Shown: one piece after another, positions 1 to 5,211 of the stretch
How the letters are laid out: the number at the start of each line of letters is the position of its first letter
Numbering within the stretch: position 1 is the stretch's first letter
DNA from: Planctomycetota bacterium
GTDB taxonomy: Bacteria; Planctomycetota; Planctomycetia; Pirellulales; Lacipirellulaceae
DNA length: 6,221 bases
Direction: 5' to 3'
Assembly: GCA_013151315.1 (NCBI GenBank)
Contig: JAADIN010000208.1
Span: 1-6,221, forward strand
Notes under the pieces: model-generated
What the model saw: the letters and a program-made list of their open reading frames with translations, nothing else
Database searches by the model: none
What the model was told of the DNA's origin: nothing
Program-made: the position numbers and the translations under genes

Positions 1-1
1 G

Positions 2-220
2 GTCGATGTCGTGGTTACCAAGGAGCTGGAAGATTTGCCTCGTCCCGAACACTCGATCGCCAGTGCGTCGACCTTTCGTCACGACAATTCGCTCGAGAGT
101 CGCCTTAGCGAAGACGTTTTGCGTACGCGGCTTTCCAAAAGTTGGTTGCCGTTGGGTCGCGACTTGGCAATTGAGCAGCAGATGCTGGCAGAAATCCGGG
201 CGCGTATTACGGGGCAATAG
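2..220 (+). CDS. 3' end of an unrecognised protein-coding gene (5' truncated)
   Basis: The frame is open from the left edge and ends at TAG 218-220, giving 72 residues. I do not recognise the family. The residue mix is that of a real protein (charged, amphipathic) and it ends in a helical-looking tail, LAIEQQMLAEIRARITGQ. The overlapping frame from position 6 is rich in Trp, Arg and Cys and looks like a shadow. No motif, membrane segment or metal site is visible. The gene converges on the histidine kinase at 304-1113, with two small hairpins between the stop codons. The GTG at 11 is in frame but is probably internal, because the frame continues upstream of it. That this is coding is fairly likely; its function is unknown. 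Confidence 0.6.
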   Translation, partial: VDVVVTKELEDLPRPEHSIASASTFRHDNSLESRLSEDVLRTRLSKSWLPLGRDLAIEQQMLAEIRARITGQ

Positions 221-226
221 AATAAA

Positions 227-246
227 CGGAGGCACACCTGCCTCCG
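227..246. terminator. 7-bp perfect hairpin between convergent genes, possible terminator
   Basis: CGGAGGC (227-233) and GCCTCCG (240-246) form a perfect, GC-rich 7-bp stem with a 6-nt loop, starting 6 nt after the stop of the upstream gene. No run of T follows on either strand, so it is not a classic intrinsic terminator. Its position between two convergent stop codons suggests transcript-end formation or mRNA 3' protection. Confidence 0.4.
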
Positions 247-254
247 AAATGCGT

Positions 255-293
255 GGTTACCCGGAACACGCTTAGGCTTAGCCACCGGGCACC
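255..293. repeat. Imperfect inverted repeat in convergent spacer
   Basis: GGTTACCCGG (255-264) pairs with CCGGGCACC (285-293) through a CCCGG/CCGGG core and outer GGT/ACC, with unpaired bases between. The loop holds the direct repeat GCTTAGGCTTAG (270-281). It lies just beyond the stop of the minus-strand kinase and may be a second 3'-end structure or a remnant of a dispersed repeat. Confidence 0.3.
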
Positions 294-303
294 CTCTATT
301 TTG

Positions 304-1113
304 CTATCGAGCACTTTGCACGGGAACCCCTAGCGTGGCGATGGGGACTGCGGTCGCGATGGCCTGCTGCTTGAACACGGGCAGCCGTACCGTAAAGGCG
401 GTTCCCTTGCCTACGGTGCTCTCGACTCGAAACTTGCCCTGGTGCGCATCGACGATGTCCTTGCAGGTCGACAGCCCGACGCCCGCGCCCCCTTTGCCCG
501 TTTCATCAGGGCCGTCTTTGGTGCTGTAAAACCGGTCGAAGATTTTTGTAAGCTGCTCACGAGGGATACCGGCGCCCGAGTCGCGGACGGTCAGGTCGAC
601 CGAGTTGGAAGCTTTGTCGTGGGTGAGCCGTAGCACGAGCTCGCCGCCGTTGGGCATCGCCTGCCGTGCATTGGTCATCAGATTCAAAAGGACTTGCTGG
701 ATTTGATTGCCGATCGCTCGCACCATCGGTACCTCGGCAAACTCGCAGCGGACGGCGATGCGATATTTTTGCATCTCGCGTTCTAGCAGCACGAGCGACT
801 CGGAAAGAATGTCGGCCAAATTCGGGGCGAATTCTTGTTTGCGATTCCGGGCTAAGCCGAGCACGCTGTTGGTAATTTTTTCGGCCCGCTGAGCGGCGGC
901 GAGTATCTTGGTCAGCGCTTTGTCGCGAGTCGGTTCGTCGCGATGACGAAGCCCTAGCTTGGCGTAGTTGAGGATTGTCATCAGCACGTTGTTGAATTCA
1001 TGGGTCGTGGTGCTGACCAATTCGCCAAGGGAAGCCATTCGCTGGGCTTCGACCAATTGCTGCTGAACGGTTTCGAGTTGTTGTTCTGTGGTGAGCTGAC
1101 CGCCGTGATTCAT
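304..1113 (-). CDS. Soluble two-component sensor histidine kinase without a sensor domain
   Basis: The 269-residue protein is predicted to autophosphorylate on histidine and pass the phosphate to an unidentified response regulator. A short N-terminal helix (about 1-30, Gln/Glu rich) leads into the H-box around residues 35-55, with HEFNN and the phosphoacceptor His38. The HEFNN form resembles the NtrB-like and HDFNN-type kinase subfamily. The ATPase domain has an N-box (NLMTNARQAM, Asn144 and Asn148), G1 (DSGAGI, 178-183), F-box (FDRFYSTK, 192-199) and G2 (GKGGAGVGLS, 206-215). All key residues are present, so it should be active. No membrane segment, PAS, GAF or receiver domain is visible, so it is cytoplasmic and its input must come from a partner or an unseen signal. 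The ATG is supported by AGGA (complement of 1122-1125) 8 nt upstream. No response regulator is adjacent in the window. The last ~20 residues (Ala/Val/Pro) are a non-conserved tail. Confidence 0.9.
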   Translation of the reverse strand: MNHGGQLTTEQQLETVQQQLVEAQRMASLGELVSTTTHEFNNVLMTILNYAKLGLRHRDEPTRDKALTKILAAAQRAEKITNSVLGLARNRKQEFAPNLADILSESLVLLEREMQKYRIAVRCEFAEVPMVRAIGNQIQQVLLNLMTNARQAMPNGGELVLRLTHDKASNSVDLTVRDSGAGIPREQLTKIFDRFYSTKDGPDETGKGGAGVGLSTCKDIVDAHQGKFRVESTVGKGTAFTVRLPVFKQQAIATAVPIATLGVPVQSAR

Positions 1114-1157
1114 CGGTTTTTTCCTGGGCTGGTGGGTTTTTAGGCTTGTAGAGAGCT

Positions 1158-1256
1158 TTCAGCGGTCAGCTATCATCCGTCAGCTATTTTTGTACTCAAC
1201 GTTGGCCCCTACGCGAGCGACGTGGCCGTCGGCGCTAACTACAGCTAGCTGATAGT
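1158..1256. repeat. Diverged TCAGCT heptamer repeats in inverted orientation
   Basis: GTCAGCTAT occurs at 1165-1173 and 1179-1187, exactly 14 bp (two heptamers) apart, with a degenerate TTCAGCG unit in phase at 1158-1164. On the far side of a ~55-bp spacer, AGCTAGCTGATAG (1243-1255) carries the same circular heptamer (ATCAGCT) in reverse complement. The arrays are short and decayed, so the repeat call is moderate. The function is unknown. Confidence 0.45.
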
Positions 1257-1361
1257 TTTCCATTTCCGTGGTGGGTGGGTGCATTATTTCGTATCGTCGA
1301 ACTCGGCTGGGCGACTCAAATCGATCACGCTACAATCTCGCAGCGCGAAGGGACTCGGAGT

Positions 1362-1442
1362 TAGGATTTAGGGGCTAGGGCAATCAGGCTCTCCCCAAAA
1401 TTTCCTTTCTCCCAGCCCCTACACTCCCCAATCCTCAATCCC
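1362..1442. repeat. Inverted pair of G-rich heptamer arrays
   Basis: On the plus strand TAGG recurs every 7 bp at 1362, 1369 and 1376. On the minus strand, 1411-1442 reads as heptamers beginning GG (GGATTGA, GGATTGG, GGAGTGT) followed by AGGGGCT. The two arrays face each other across 1383-1410. TAGGGGCT (1369-1376) pairs with AGCCCCTA (1414-1421), and a further GGG/CCC can pair if one A is bulged. The right array ends 11 bp before the ATG of the downstream small gene. Confidence 0.5.
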
Positions 1443-1453
1443 AAATTTTGGCC

Positions 1454-1723
1454 ATGCATACCGTCCAACTGCTATCACAGGCGATCGATACTGCCCGTCG
1501 GGCCGGTTACCAAATCCGTGAAGAGTCGCTCGATGGAGCCGGTGGTGGGCACTGTTTGATTCGCGGAAAAAAGTGTTTGCTGCTCGATCTCACGCAAACC
1601 CATCGCGAACAACTCGACGATGTCCTCGATGCGCTACGTTCGGAACCGAATCTGGCGGTGGTTGGGATGGCGCCTGCGCTTGCGGAGCTGCTGCAAGTTT
1701 CGCCGCTGCGAAGGGCGGCGTGA
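1454..1723 (+). CDS. Small conserved-looking hypothetical protein (89 aa)
   Basis: This complete 89-residue ORF is probably cytoplasmic, with no signal peptide or membrane segment. I do not recognise a named family, although the core resembles small uncharacterised proteins I associate with planctomycete genomes (from memory, unverified). Residues ~1-20 form an amphipathic helix. A glycine turn (DGAGGGHC, about 27-34) leads to two short strands with a basic turn (IRGKKCLLLDL), then a helix with HREQLDDVLDALR. This alpha-beta-beta-alpha order looks like one compact domain. The two cysteines (C34, C41) are too few for a normal zinc site. ATG 1454 is preferred; a TTG two codons upstream (1448) is in frame. 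Neither has a clear Shine-Dalgarno sequence. It converges with nadD across a perfect palindrome. Confidence 0.7.
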   Translation: MHTVQLLSQAIDTARRAGYQIREESLDGAGGGHCLIRGKKCLLLDLTQTHREQLDDVLDALRSEPNLAVVGMAPALAELLQVSPLRRAA

Positions 1724-1726
1724 GGG

Positions 1727-1791
1727 AATACAAGCACGAAGCGCAAGCGAGTGAGTCAAATACCCACTCGCTTGCGCTTCGTGCTTGTATT
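1727..1791. repeat. Perfect 27-bp-arm palindrome between convergent genes
   Basis: Arms 1727-1753 and 1765-1791 are exact reverse complements (27 of 27), separated by an 11-nt loop. The core reads AAGCACGAAGCGCAAGCGAG. The palindrome begins 3 bp after the upstream stop codon and ends 6 bp before the nadD stop codon, filling the convergent spacer. It could act as a bidirectional terminator or mRNA 3' stabiliser, although no T-tract follows. The perfect arms suggest a recent or actively maintained mobile repeat. Its conceptual translations (KHEAQAS, THSLALRAC) are strings I associate with spurious small ORFs in planctomycete genomes, pointing to a dispersed family (memory, not checked). Confidence 0.8.
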
Positions 1792-1797
1792 GGTGTG

Positions 1798-2418
1798 CTA
1801 GCTGCCTTCTCGGTAGAGTTTGTGTTTCTGAATGTACTCGGCGACTGCTGGCGCGACGGAATTTTCCCAATTCTTGCCTGCGGCAATCGATTGGCGAATC
1901 TGCGAACTGCTTATGGGCGTGGCGGGCATCTCGACTTGTAGCATCTTGACTTGAAGAACGGAGGAAGGAACCTCGGCACCCGCTCGACCAACAATCAACG
2001 GCGTCGCGAGCTCGCATACCTCGTCGGCCCGATGCCATAGGGGAAGATCGGCCAACGAATCGGCGCCCATCAAAAAGAAAAGCTCGGCCTTGGGCTGTTG
2101 ATCGCGAATCGCCTCAAGCGTGTCGACCGTGTAACTCACCCCGCCGCGATCGAGTTCGATCGTCGAAACTTGGAGCTCGGGTCGAGTCTTGATAGCCAAC
2201 TCAAGCATCGCCAGCCGATGCGGCCCACTTGCCTGTGGCCCTTGCGGCTTGAGCGGTTGCTCAGCGGCGGGAACCAACCAAACCGCGTCGAGCTTCGCCT
2301 GTTCAAGGCAACATTCGGCCAGCACAAAATGCCCCCGATGCACCGGATCGAAACTACCACCAAAGATGCCAAGACGAAAGGAATTCGGATTGCGGATTAC
2401 GGATTGCGGAATATTCAT
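1798..2418 (-). CDS. nadD: Nicotinate-nucleotide adenylyltransferase (NadD)
   Basis: The enzyme joins nicotinate mononucleotide and ATP to give deamido-NAD and pyrophosphate, the shared step of cytoplasmic NAD synthesis. From the ATG at 2418 it has 206 residues, normal for the family. Visible motifs are GIFGGSFDPVHRGH (17-30) with the HxGH nucleotidyltransferase signature (H27, H30), FFLMGADSLADLPLWH (114-129) and the ISSSQIR ribose/phosphate motif (169-175), ending in the usual YIxxxxLY tail. Residues 4-14 are encoded by a GGATTGCGG repeat array (2380-2412) rather than ancestral coding DNA; conserved sequence begins at Arg15. No other ATG, GTG or TTG lies between 2418 and the conserved core. 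An in-frame ATG at 2460 would add 14 residues. A 15-bp tandem duplication (1927-1956) makes LQVKM-LQVEM at 155-164, before the ISSS motif. The gene diverges from priA and lacks the common rsfS or obgE neighbours. Confidence 0.93.
   Translation of the reverse strand: MNIPQSVIRNPNSFRLGIFGGSFDPVHRGHFVLAECCLEQAKLDAVWLVPAAEQPLKPQGPQASGPHRLAMLELAIKTRPELQVSTIELDRGGVSYTVDTLEAIRDQQPKAELFFLMGADSLADLPLWHRADEVCELATPLIVGRAGAEVPSSVLQVKMLQVEMPATPISSSQIRQSIAAGKNWENSVAPAVAEYIQKHKLYREGS
2380..2412. repeat. GGAATTCGG/GCGGAAT heptamer array, left copy (inside nadD 5' end)
   Basis: This array of diverged heptamers (GCGGATT, ACGGATT, GCGGAAT) starts with GGAATTCGGATTGCGGA. It overlaps nadD codons 3-13 and stops just short of the start codon on the coding strand. 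Its first 17 bp are the exact reverse complement of 2512-2528; over 33 bp the two copies agree at 27 positions. Confidence 0.8.
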
Positions 2419-2529
2419 AGGTGGGTGGTCACTGGTGGTTCGTAACTGGTATCGTAGCATGAGCCCAAAAGACGGCCCCTCGCCAAGACATTTTCATTCC
2501 GAATTCCACATTCCGCAATCCGAATTCCA
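2419..2529. other. Divergent nadD/priA promoter spacer
   Basis: This 111-bp spacer between divergent starts must hold both promoters unless transcription begins further away. I find no convincing -35/-10 pair on either strand; ATCGTA (2451-2456; TACGAT on the minus strand) is a possible weak -10 for nadD. The right part (2496-2528) is repeat. No clear Shine-Dalgarno sequence precedes either start codon. Confidence 0.4.
2496..2528. repeat. GGAATTCGG/GCGGAAT heptamer array, right inverted copy (abuts priA start)
   Basis: On the plus strand it reads ATTCCGAATTCC, then CACATTCCGCAATCCGAATTCC; it is the inverted partner of 2380-2412. It ends one base before the TTG start of priA, so it fills the position where a Shine-Dalgarno sequence should be. 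Confidence 0.8.
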
Positions 2530-4842
2530 TTGTCTTCCAGCCAGCAAAATCTCTTTGAGACCGAGCCTGAAGCGTGGGAGCTCGATGCGCGAGAGCAGCG
2601 GCTGGTCGCCACGGTGATTTTGGGCGAAGGGCCTCGCGGAGATTTTGATTATCTGGTGCCCCCAGAATTCTGCGATTCCGATCGGGCCGAACGCCTGCTG
2701 CAGCCGGGGCGACGCGTGCGGGTGCCTTTTGGCCGGTCCAACCGCAAGGTGGTCGGCTATTGCGTTCATCTCGAAGCCAAAAGTGTCGACCCGGGCCGAT
2801 TAAAACAGGTCGCCGAGGTGATCGATGCGGCTTCGCTCCTGTCGCCCGCCATGTTGCGGCTGACTCGATGGATGGCCGACTATTATCTTTCTCCTTGGGG
2901 CCAAGTGCTCGAAGCGGTCGTCCCGGCGGGGGTACGAAAACAGGCCGGCACGCGCGAAGTGCAGTTGCTCCATGTTCCCGAGGAGGCACGTCAAGAGATC
3001 GCCCGTGCCAAGCTGCCCGCCAAGCAGCAACAGGCTTGGGAGTTTTTGGCCGCCCGCGCCGAGCCGATGACTCTCGCCCAACTGGCCGAAGCGGTTGGCT
3101 GCACCCACGGGCCGATTCGCCAACTACTAAAAAAAGAACTTGTCCAGTCCGAGCGAGTGCGGGTTGCTTCGCGAATGGTCGAAACGGAACCGACGCCTCG
3201 CGAGCCGCCGCTGAAGTTCAACCCCGACCAGCAGCAGGCTTTTGAGGCGATCGACCGAGCGCTCGAAAGTAGCGAACCGCATGGCATCGTGGTACACGGG
3301 GTCACGGGCAGCGGCAAAACGGAAGTTTATTTGCAAGCCATCGAGCGCGTCGTCGGTTTTGGTCGCCAGGCGATTGTGCTTGTTCCCGAGATTAGCCTCA
3401 CGCCCCAGACGGTGCGCCGGTTTCGTTCGCGATTCGACCACGTCGCCGTGCTGCACAGCCATCTGACGGCCGTCGAGCGGCATGATCAGTGGCAGCGCAT
3501 TGCTCGCGGCGAGGTACAAGTAGTGGTTGGGGCCCGGAGTGCGATTTTTGCACCGACGCCCCACTTGGGTCTGATCGTTATCGACGAAGAGCACGAATCG
3601 ACGTTCAAGCAGGATACGGCTCCCCGTTATCATGCCCGCGATGTCGCTTGGCAACGAGCGCTGGCTGAAAAAATTCCGCTCGTCCTGGGCAGTGCCACGC
3701 CTTCGCTCGAATCGTGGTACCGCTCGGGCGCAGGTTCAGAGCAAGGCGATTGGCTGCGGGTCTCGATGCCTCGGCGCGTGATGGATCGCCCACTGCCCGA
3801 TGTGGCACTCGTCGACTTGCGCGACCCGGCTCAATCGCGAGGCAGCCGGGGCGGAATCAGTCGCGTGCTGCATCAGGCCATGAACGCGGCGCTGTACGAC
3901 GGGGGGCAAGTCATCTTGTTGCTCAACCGGCGGGGATTTTCGACGCACATCCAATGCCCTGCCTGCGGCTTCGTGCTGAACTGCCCGAATTGCGAGCTGA
4001 CGTTGACGTTTCACCGGCAGCAACAACGGGCGCTCTGCCACTATTGCGACTATTTTCAGTCGCCGCCGACCGATTGCCCCGACTGCAAGTCGCACGCGAT
4101 TCGCTACGGCGGCCTCGGAACCCAAAAACTAGAGGACGAAGTCCGAGCCCGATTCCCCAAACACGTTTGCGCGCGGATGGATACCGACAGCATGCGCGCC
4201 CGCGGCAGCCACGAGCAGGTGCTCGATCGGTTTGGCAGCGGAGAGATTGACATCTTGCTTGGCACGCAGATGATCGCCAAGGGGCTCGACTTTCCGAACG
4301 TGACGCTCGTCGGCGTGGTGAATGCCGATACGGCATTGCATCTGCCCGACTTCCGCGCTGGCGAAAGGACTTTTCAGTTGGTCGCCCAGGTGGCGGGCCG
4401 CACGGGTCGTGGAGAAAAAGGGGGCCGTGTGCTAGTGCAGACGTTTAGCCCCGAGCACGCGGCCCTGCAAGCCGCCGTGCGGCACGATTTTCCTCGGTTC
4501 GCCACGCAAGAACTCGCCCTCCGCCACCAATTGCTCTACCCGCCGTTTGGCAAAATGATCCGGCTGGTCGTCCGCGGCCCTTCGGAAGAAGTCACGCGCA
4601 GCGTGGCCGAGGATCTGGCCGATCGCCTAAAGCAAGCCGGCGGCGACGAGACAGCACTGCGCGTCATGGGAGCCGCCCCGGCCTCGATCTCGAAGCTGCG
4701 GAACCACTACCGTTTCCAAATTCATCTCCACGCGGCCAAGCTCGATTTTTTGCGACACGTGGTCGACCTAGCCAGCACGGGCTTCAAACCGCCCAAAGAG
4801 ATCATTTGGACCGTCGACGTCGAACCAACCGATATGATGTGA
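2530..4842 (+). CDS. priA: Primosomal protein N' (replication restart helicase PriA)
   Basis: PriA is a 3'-to-5' superfamily 2 helicase that recognises stalled or repaired forks and reloads the replicative helicase. The 770-residue protein is slightly longer than E. coli PriA (732). The N-terminal DNA-binding domain has the FDYLVP and RRVRVPFG signatures (within about 35-75), followed by a winged-helix region (about 165-215). The helicase core has Walker A GVTGSGKT (257-264, Lys263), DEEH (352-355), GSATPSLESW, GTQMIAKGLDF (578-588) and AGRTGRG (622-628). Eight zinc-binding cysteines are in place: C476, C479, C485, C488, C503, C506, C516 and C519. It therefore looks complete and active. TTG 2530 is the only ATG/GTG/TTG start between the upstream in-frame stop (2455-2457) and the conserved N-terminus; the next is a GTG close to the conserved core. 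It abuts a repeat array and lacks a Shine-Dalgarno sequence. It is divergent from nadD and probably monocistronic. Confidence 0.96.
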   Translation: MSSSQQNLFETEPEAWELDAREQRLVATVILGEGPRGDFDYLVPPEFCDSDRAERLLQPGRRVRVPFGRSNRKVVGYCVHLEAKSVDPGRLKQVAEVIDAASLLSPAMLRLTRWMADYYLSPWGQVLEAVVPAGVRKQAGTREVQLLHVPEEARQEIARAKLPAKQQQAWEFLAARAEPMTLAQLAEAVGCTHGPIRQLLKKELVQSERVRVASRMVETEPTPREPPLKFNPDQQQAFEAIDRALESSEPHGIVVHGVTGSGKTEVYLQAIERVVGFGRQAIVLVPEISLTPQTVRRFRSRFDHVAVLHSHLTAVERHDQWQRIARGEVQVVVGARSAIFAPTPHLGLIVIDEEHESTFKQDTAPRYHARDVAWQRALAEKIPLVLGSATPSLESWYRSGAGSEQGDWLRVSMPRRVMDRPLPDVALVDLRDPAQSRGSRGGISRVLHQAMNAALYDGGQVILLLNRRGFSTHIQCPACGFVLNCPNCELTLTFHRQQQRALCHYCDYFQSPPTDCPDCKSHAIRYGGLGTQKLEDEVRARFPKHVCARMDTDSMRARGSHEQVLDRFGSGEIDILLGTQMIAKGLDFPNVTLVGVVNADTALHLPDFRAGERTFQLVAQVAGRTGRGEKGGRVLVQTFSPEHAALQAAVRHDFPRFATQELALRHQLLYPPFGKMIRLVVRGPSEEVTRSVAEDLADRLKQAGGDETALRVMGAAPASISKLRNHYRFQIHLHAAKLDFLRHVVDLASTGFKPPKEIIWTVDVEPTDMM

Positions 4843-4843
4843 T

Positions 4844-4910
4844 TGAATGCGGAATTCGGATTGCGGAATGCGGAATGCGGAATGCGGAATGCGGAATGCG
4901 GAATGCGGAA
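4844..4910. repeat. GCGGAAT tandem heptamer array
   Basis: Six perfect GCGGAAT units run from 4863 to 4904, with a partial seventh to 4910. They are preceded by GCGGAAT (4849-4855) and the variant TCGGATT (4856-4862). The array begins 2 bp after the priA stop codon. The first 32 bp (4844-4875) are the inverted counterpart of 5179-5210 (30 of 32 identical). The homogeneous units suggest recent slippage expansion. Its translations (IPHSAFR, NAECGMR) explain several spurious ORFs here. Confidence 0.95.
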
Positions 4911-4916
4911 GCGGGT

Positions 4917-5105
4917 AGCACCGACAGTCGTTCGGAGCTGACGTTGCCATCGAGAGAAGTCCATTCGAACGATTGTCGGTGTGCGCAGCACAAGAGGTAA
5001 ACTCCGCATACGTCTCGGCCAAGCCTCTTGTGCTGCGCACACCGACACGTGTCCGGCGACACCGAATTGATGGCAAAGCTCGTTGCGGACAGGTGTCGGT
5101 GCCAC
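4917..5105. repeat. Four-arm palindromic element (two inverted ~80-bp units)
   Basis: Three interlocking inverted repeats share an ACCGACA core. Stem A pairs 4919-4934 with 4966-4981 (one G.U, 31-nt loop). Stem B pairs 4974-4997 with 5024-5047 (24 of 24 bp, 26-nt loop). Stem C pairs 5040-5055 with 5086-5101 (15 of 16, 30-nt loop). B shares its arms with A and C, so A plus C and B are alternative folds. The two halves (4917-4997 and 5024-5105) are diverged inverted copies of one unit: hairpin, loop with GAGCT and TTGCCATC, then a tail TGCGCAGCACAAGAGG. Stems A and C differ by paired changes that keep pairing. The arrangement resembles REP/BIME elements; no transposase is visible. A structured RNA is possible but not shown. 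Confidence 0.7.
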
Positions 5106-5128
5106 CCGGTGAATATTGAAGCTTGCAC

Positions 5129-5158
5129 TTGGACGCCAACGCGTGCCTGCCCTAGAAT
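5129..5158 (+). promoter_or_regulatory. Possible sigma70-type promoter for the downstream sensor kinase
   Basis: TTGGAC (5129-5134), an 18-nt spacer and TAGAAT (5153-5158, five of six to TATAAT) lie after the palindromic element. The -35 match is modest. Transcription would start near 5165, leaving a leader of about 47 nt that is mostly the right-hand heptamer repeat. Confidence 0.35.
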
Positions 5159-5178
5159 AGAGCCTCACCCAGCTTCCC

Positions 5179-5210
5179 TTCCGCATTCCGAAATCCGAAT
5201 TCCGCACTCA
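5179..5210. repeat. Inverted copy of the GCGGAAT array, abutting the kinase start
   Basis: On the plus strand it reads TTCCGCATTCCGAAATCCG then AATTCCGCACTCA. It matches the reverse complement of 4844-4875 at 30 of 32 positions and ends one base before the kinase ATG, occupying the ribosome-binding position. Together the two copies bracket the whole priA-to-kinase spacer. Confidence 0.85.
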
Positions 5211-5211
5211 A

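Larger units (their letters stand above)
1114..1453. other. Divergent intergenic spacer (kinase / small hypothetical gene)
   Basis: This 340-bp stretch lies between divergent starts, and I see no convincing ORF in it. It holds the kinase Shine-Dalgarno sequence near 1122-1125, a TCAGCT heptamer region (1158-1256) and a TAGGGGC/GGATTGG heptamer region (1362-1442). A TACAAT hexamer at 1331-1336 could be a -10 box for the plus-strand gene, but no good -35 lies at the right distance. CCAAATTTTGG (1441-1451) is a short palindrome just before the downstream ATG. Confidence 0.5.

Noticed and set aside
6..275. 89-aa plus-strand ORF from ATG 6
   Set aside because: Its Trp, Arg and Cys-rich composition, and the overlapping frame that is open to the left edge with more normal composition and a stop just before a hairpin, mark it as a shadow.
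1573..2038. ORFs on both strands across 1573-2038 (e.g. THSLALRAC and KHEAQAS peptides)
   Set aside because: They run through the 27-bp-arm palindrome and overlap the small hypothetical gene and nadD, which have better coding evidence.
3714..4250. 178-aa plus-strand ORF inside priA
   Set aside because: It lies wholly within the zinc-binding and helicase region of priA in another frame and is Arg/Ala/Pro rich, typical of an out-of-frame reading of GC-rich coding DNA.
4849..4910. CRISPR array
   Set aside because: Units are 7 bp and contiguous with no unique spacers, so this is a simple tandem repeat; no cas genes are present.
4722..5207. Minus-strand ORFs translating to RIPHSAFRIPHSAF
   Set aside because: A 7-bp unit is not a multiple of 3, so the array gives a 21-bp, 7-residue peptide period in every frame. 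These ORFs are translations of the tandem repeat and the palindromic element, not genes.
4844..5210. Insertion sequence or complete transposon
   Set aside because: There is no transposase ORF and no clear target-site duplication; at most this is a non-autonomous MITE-like or REP-like structure.
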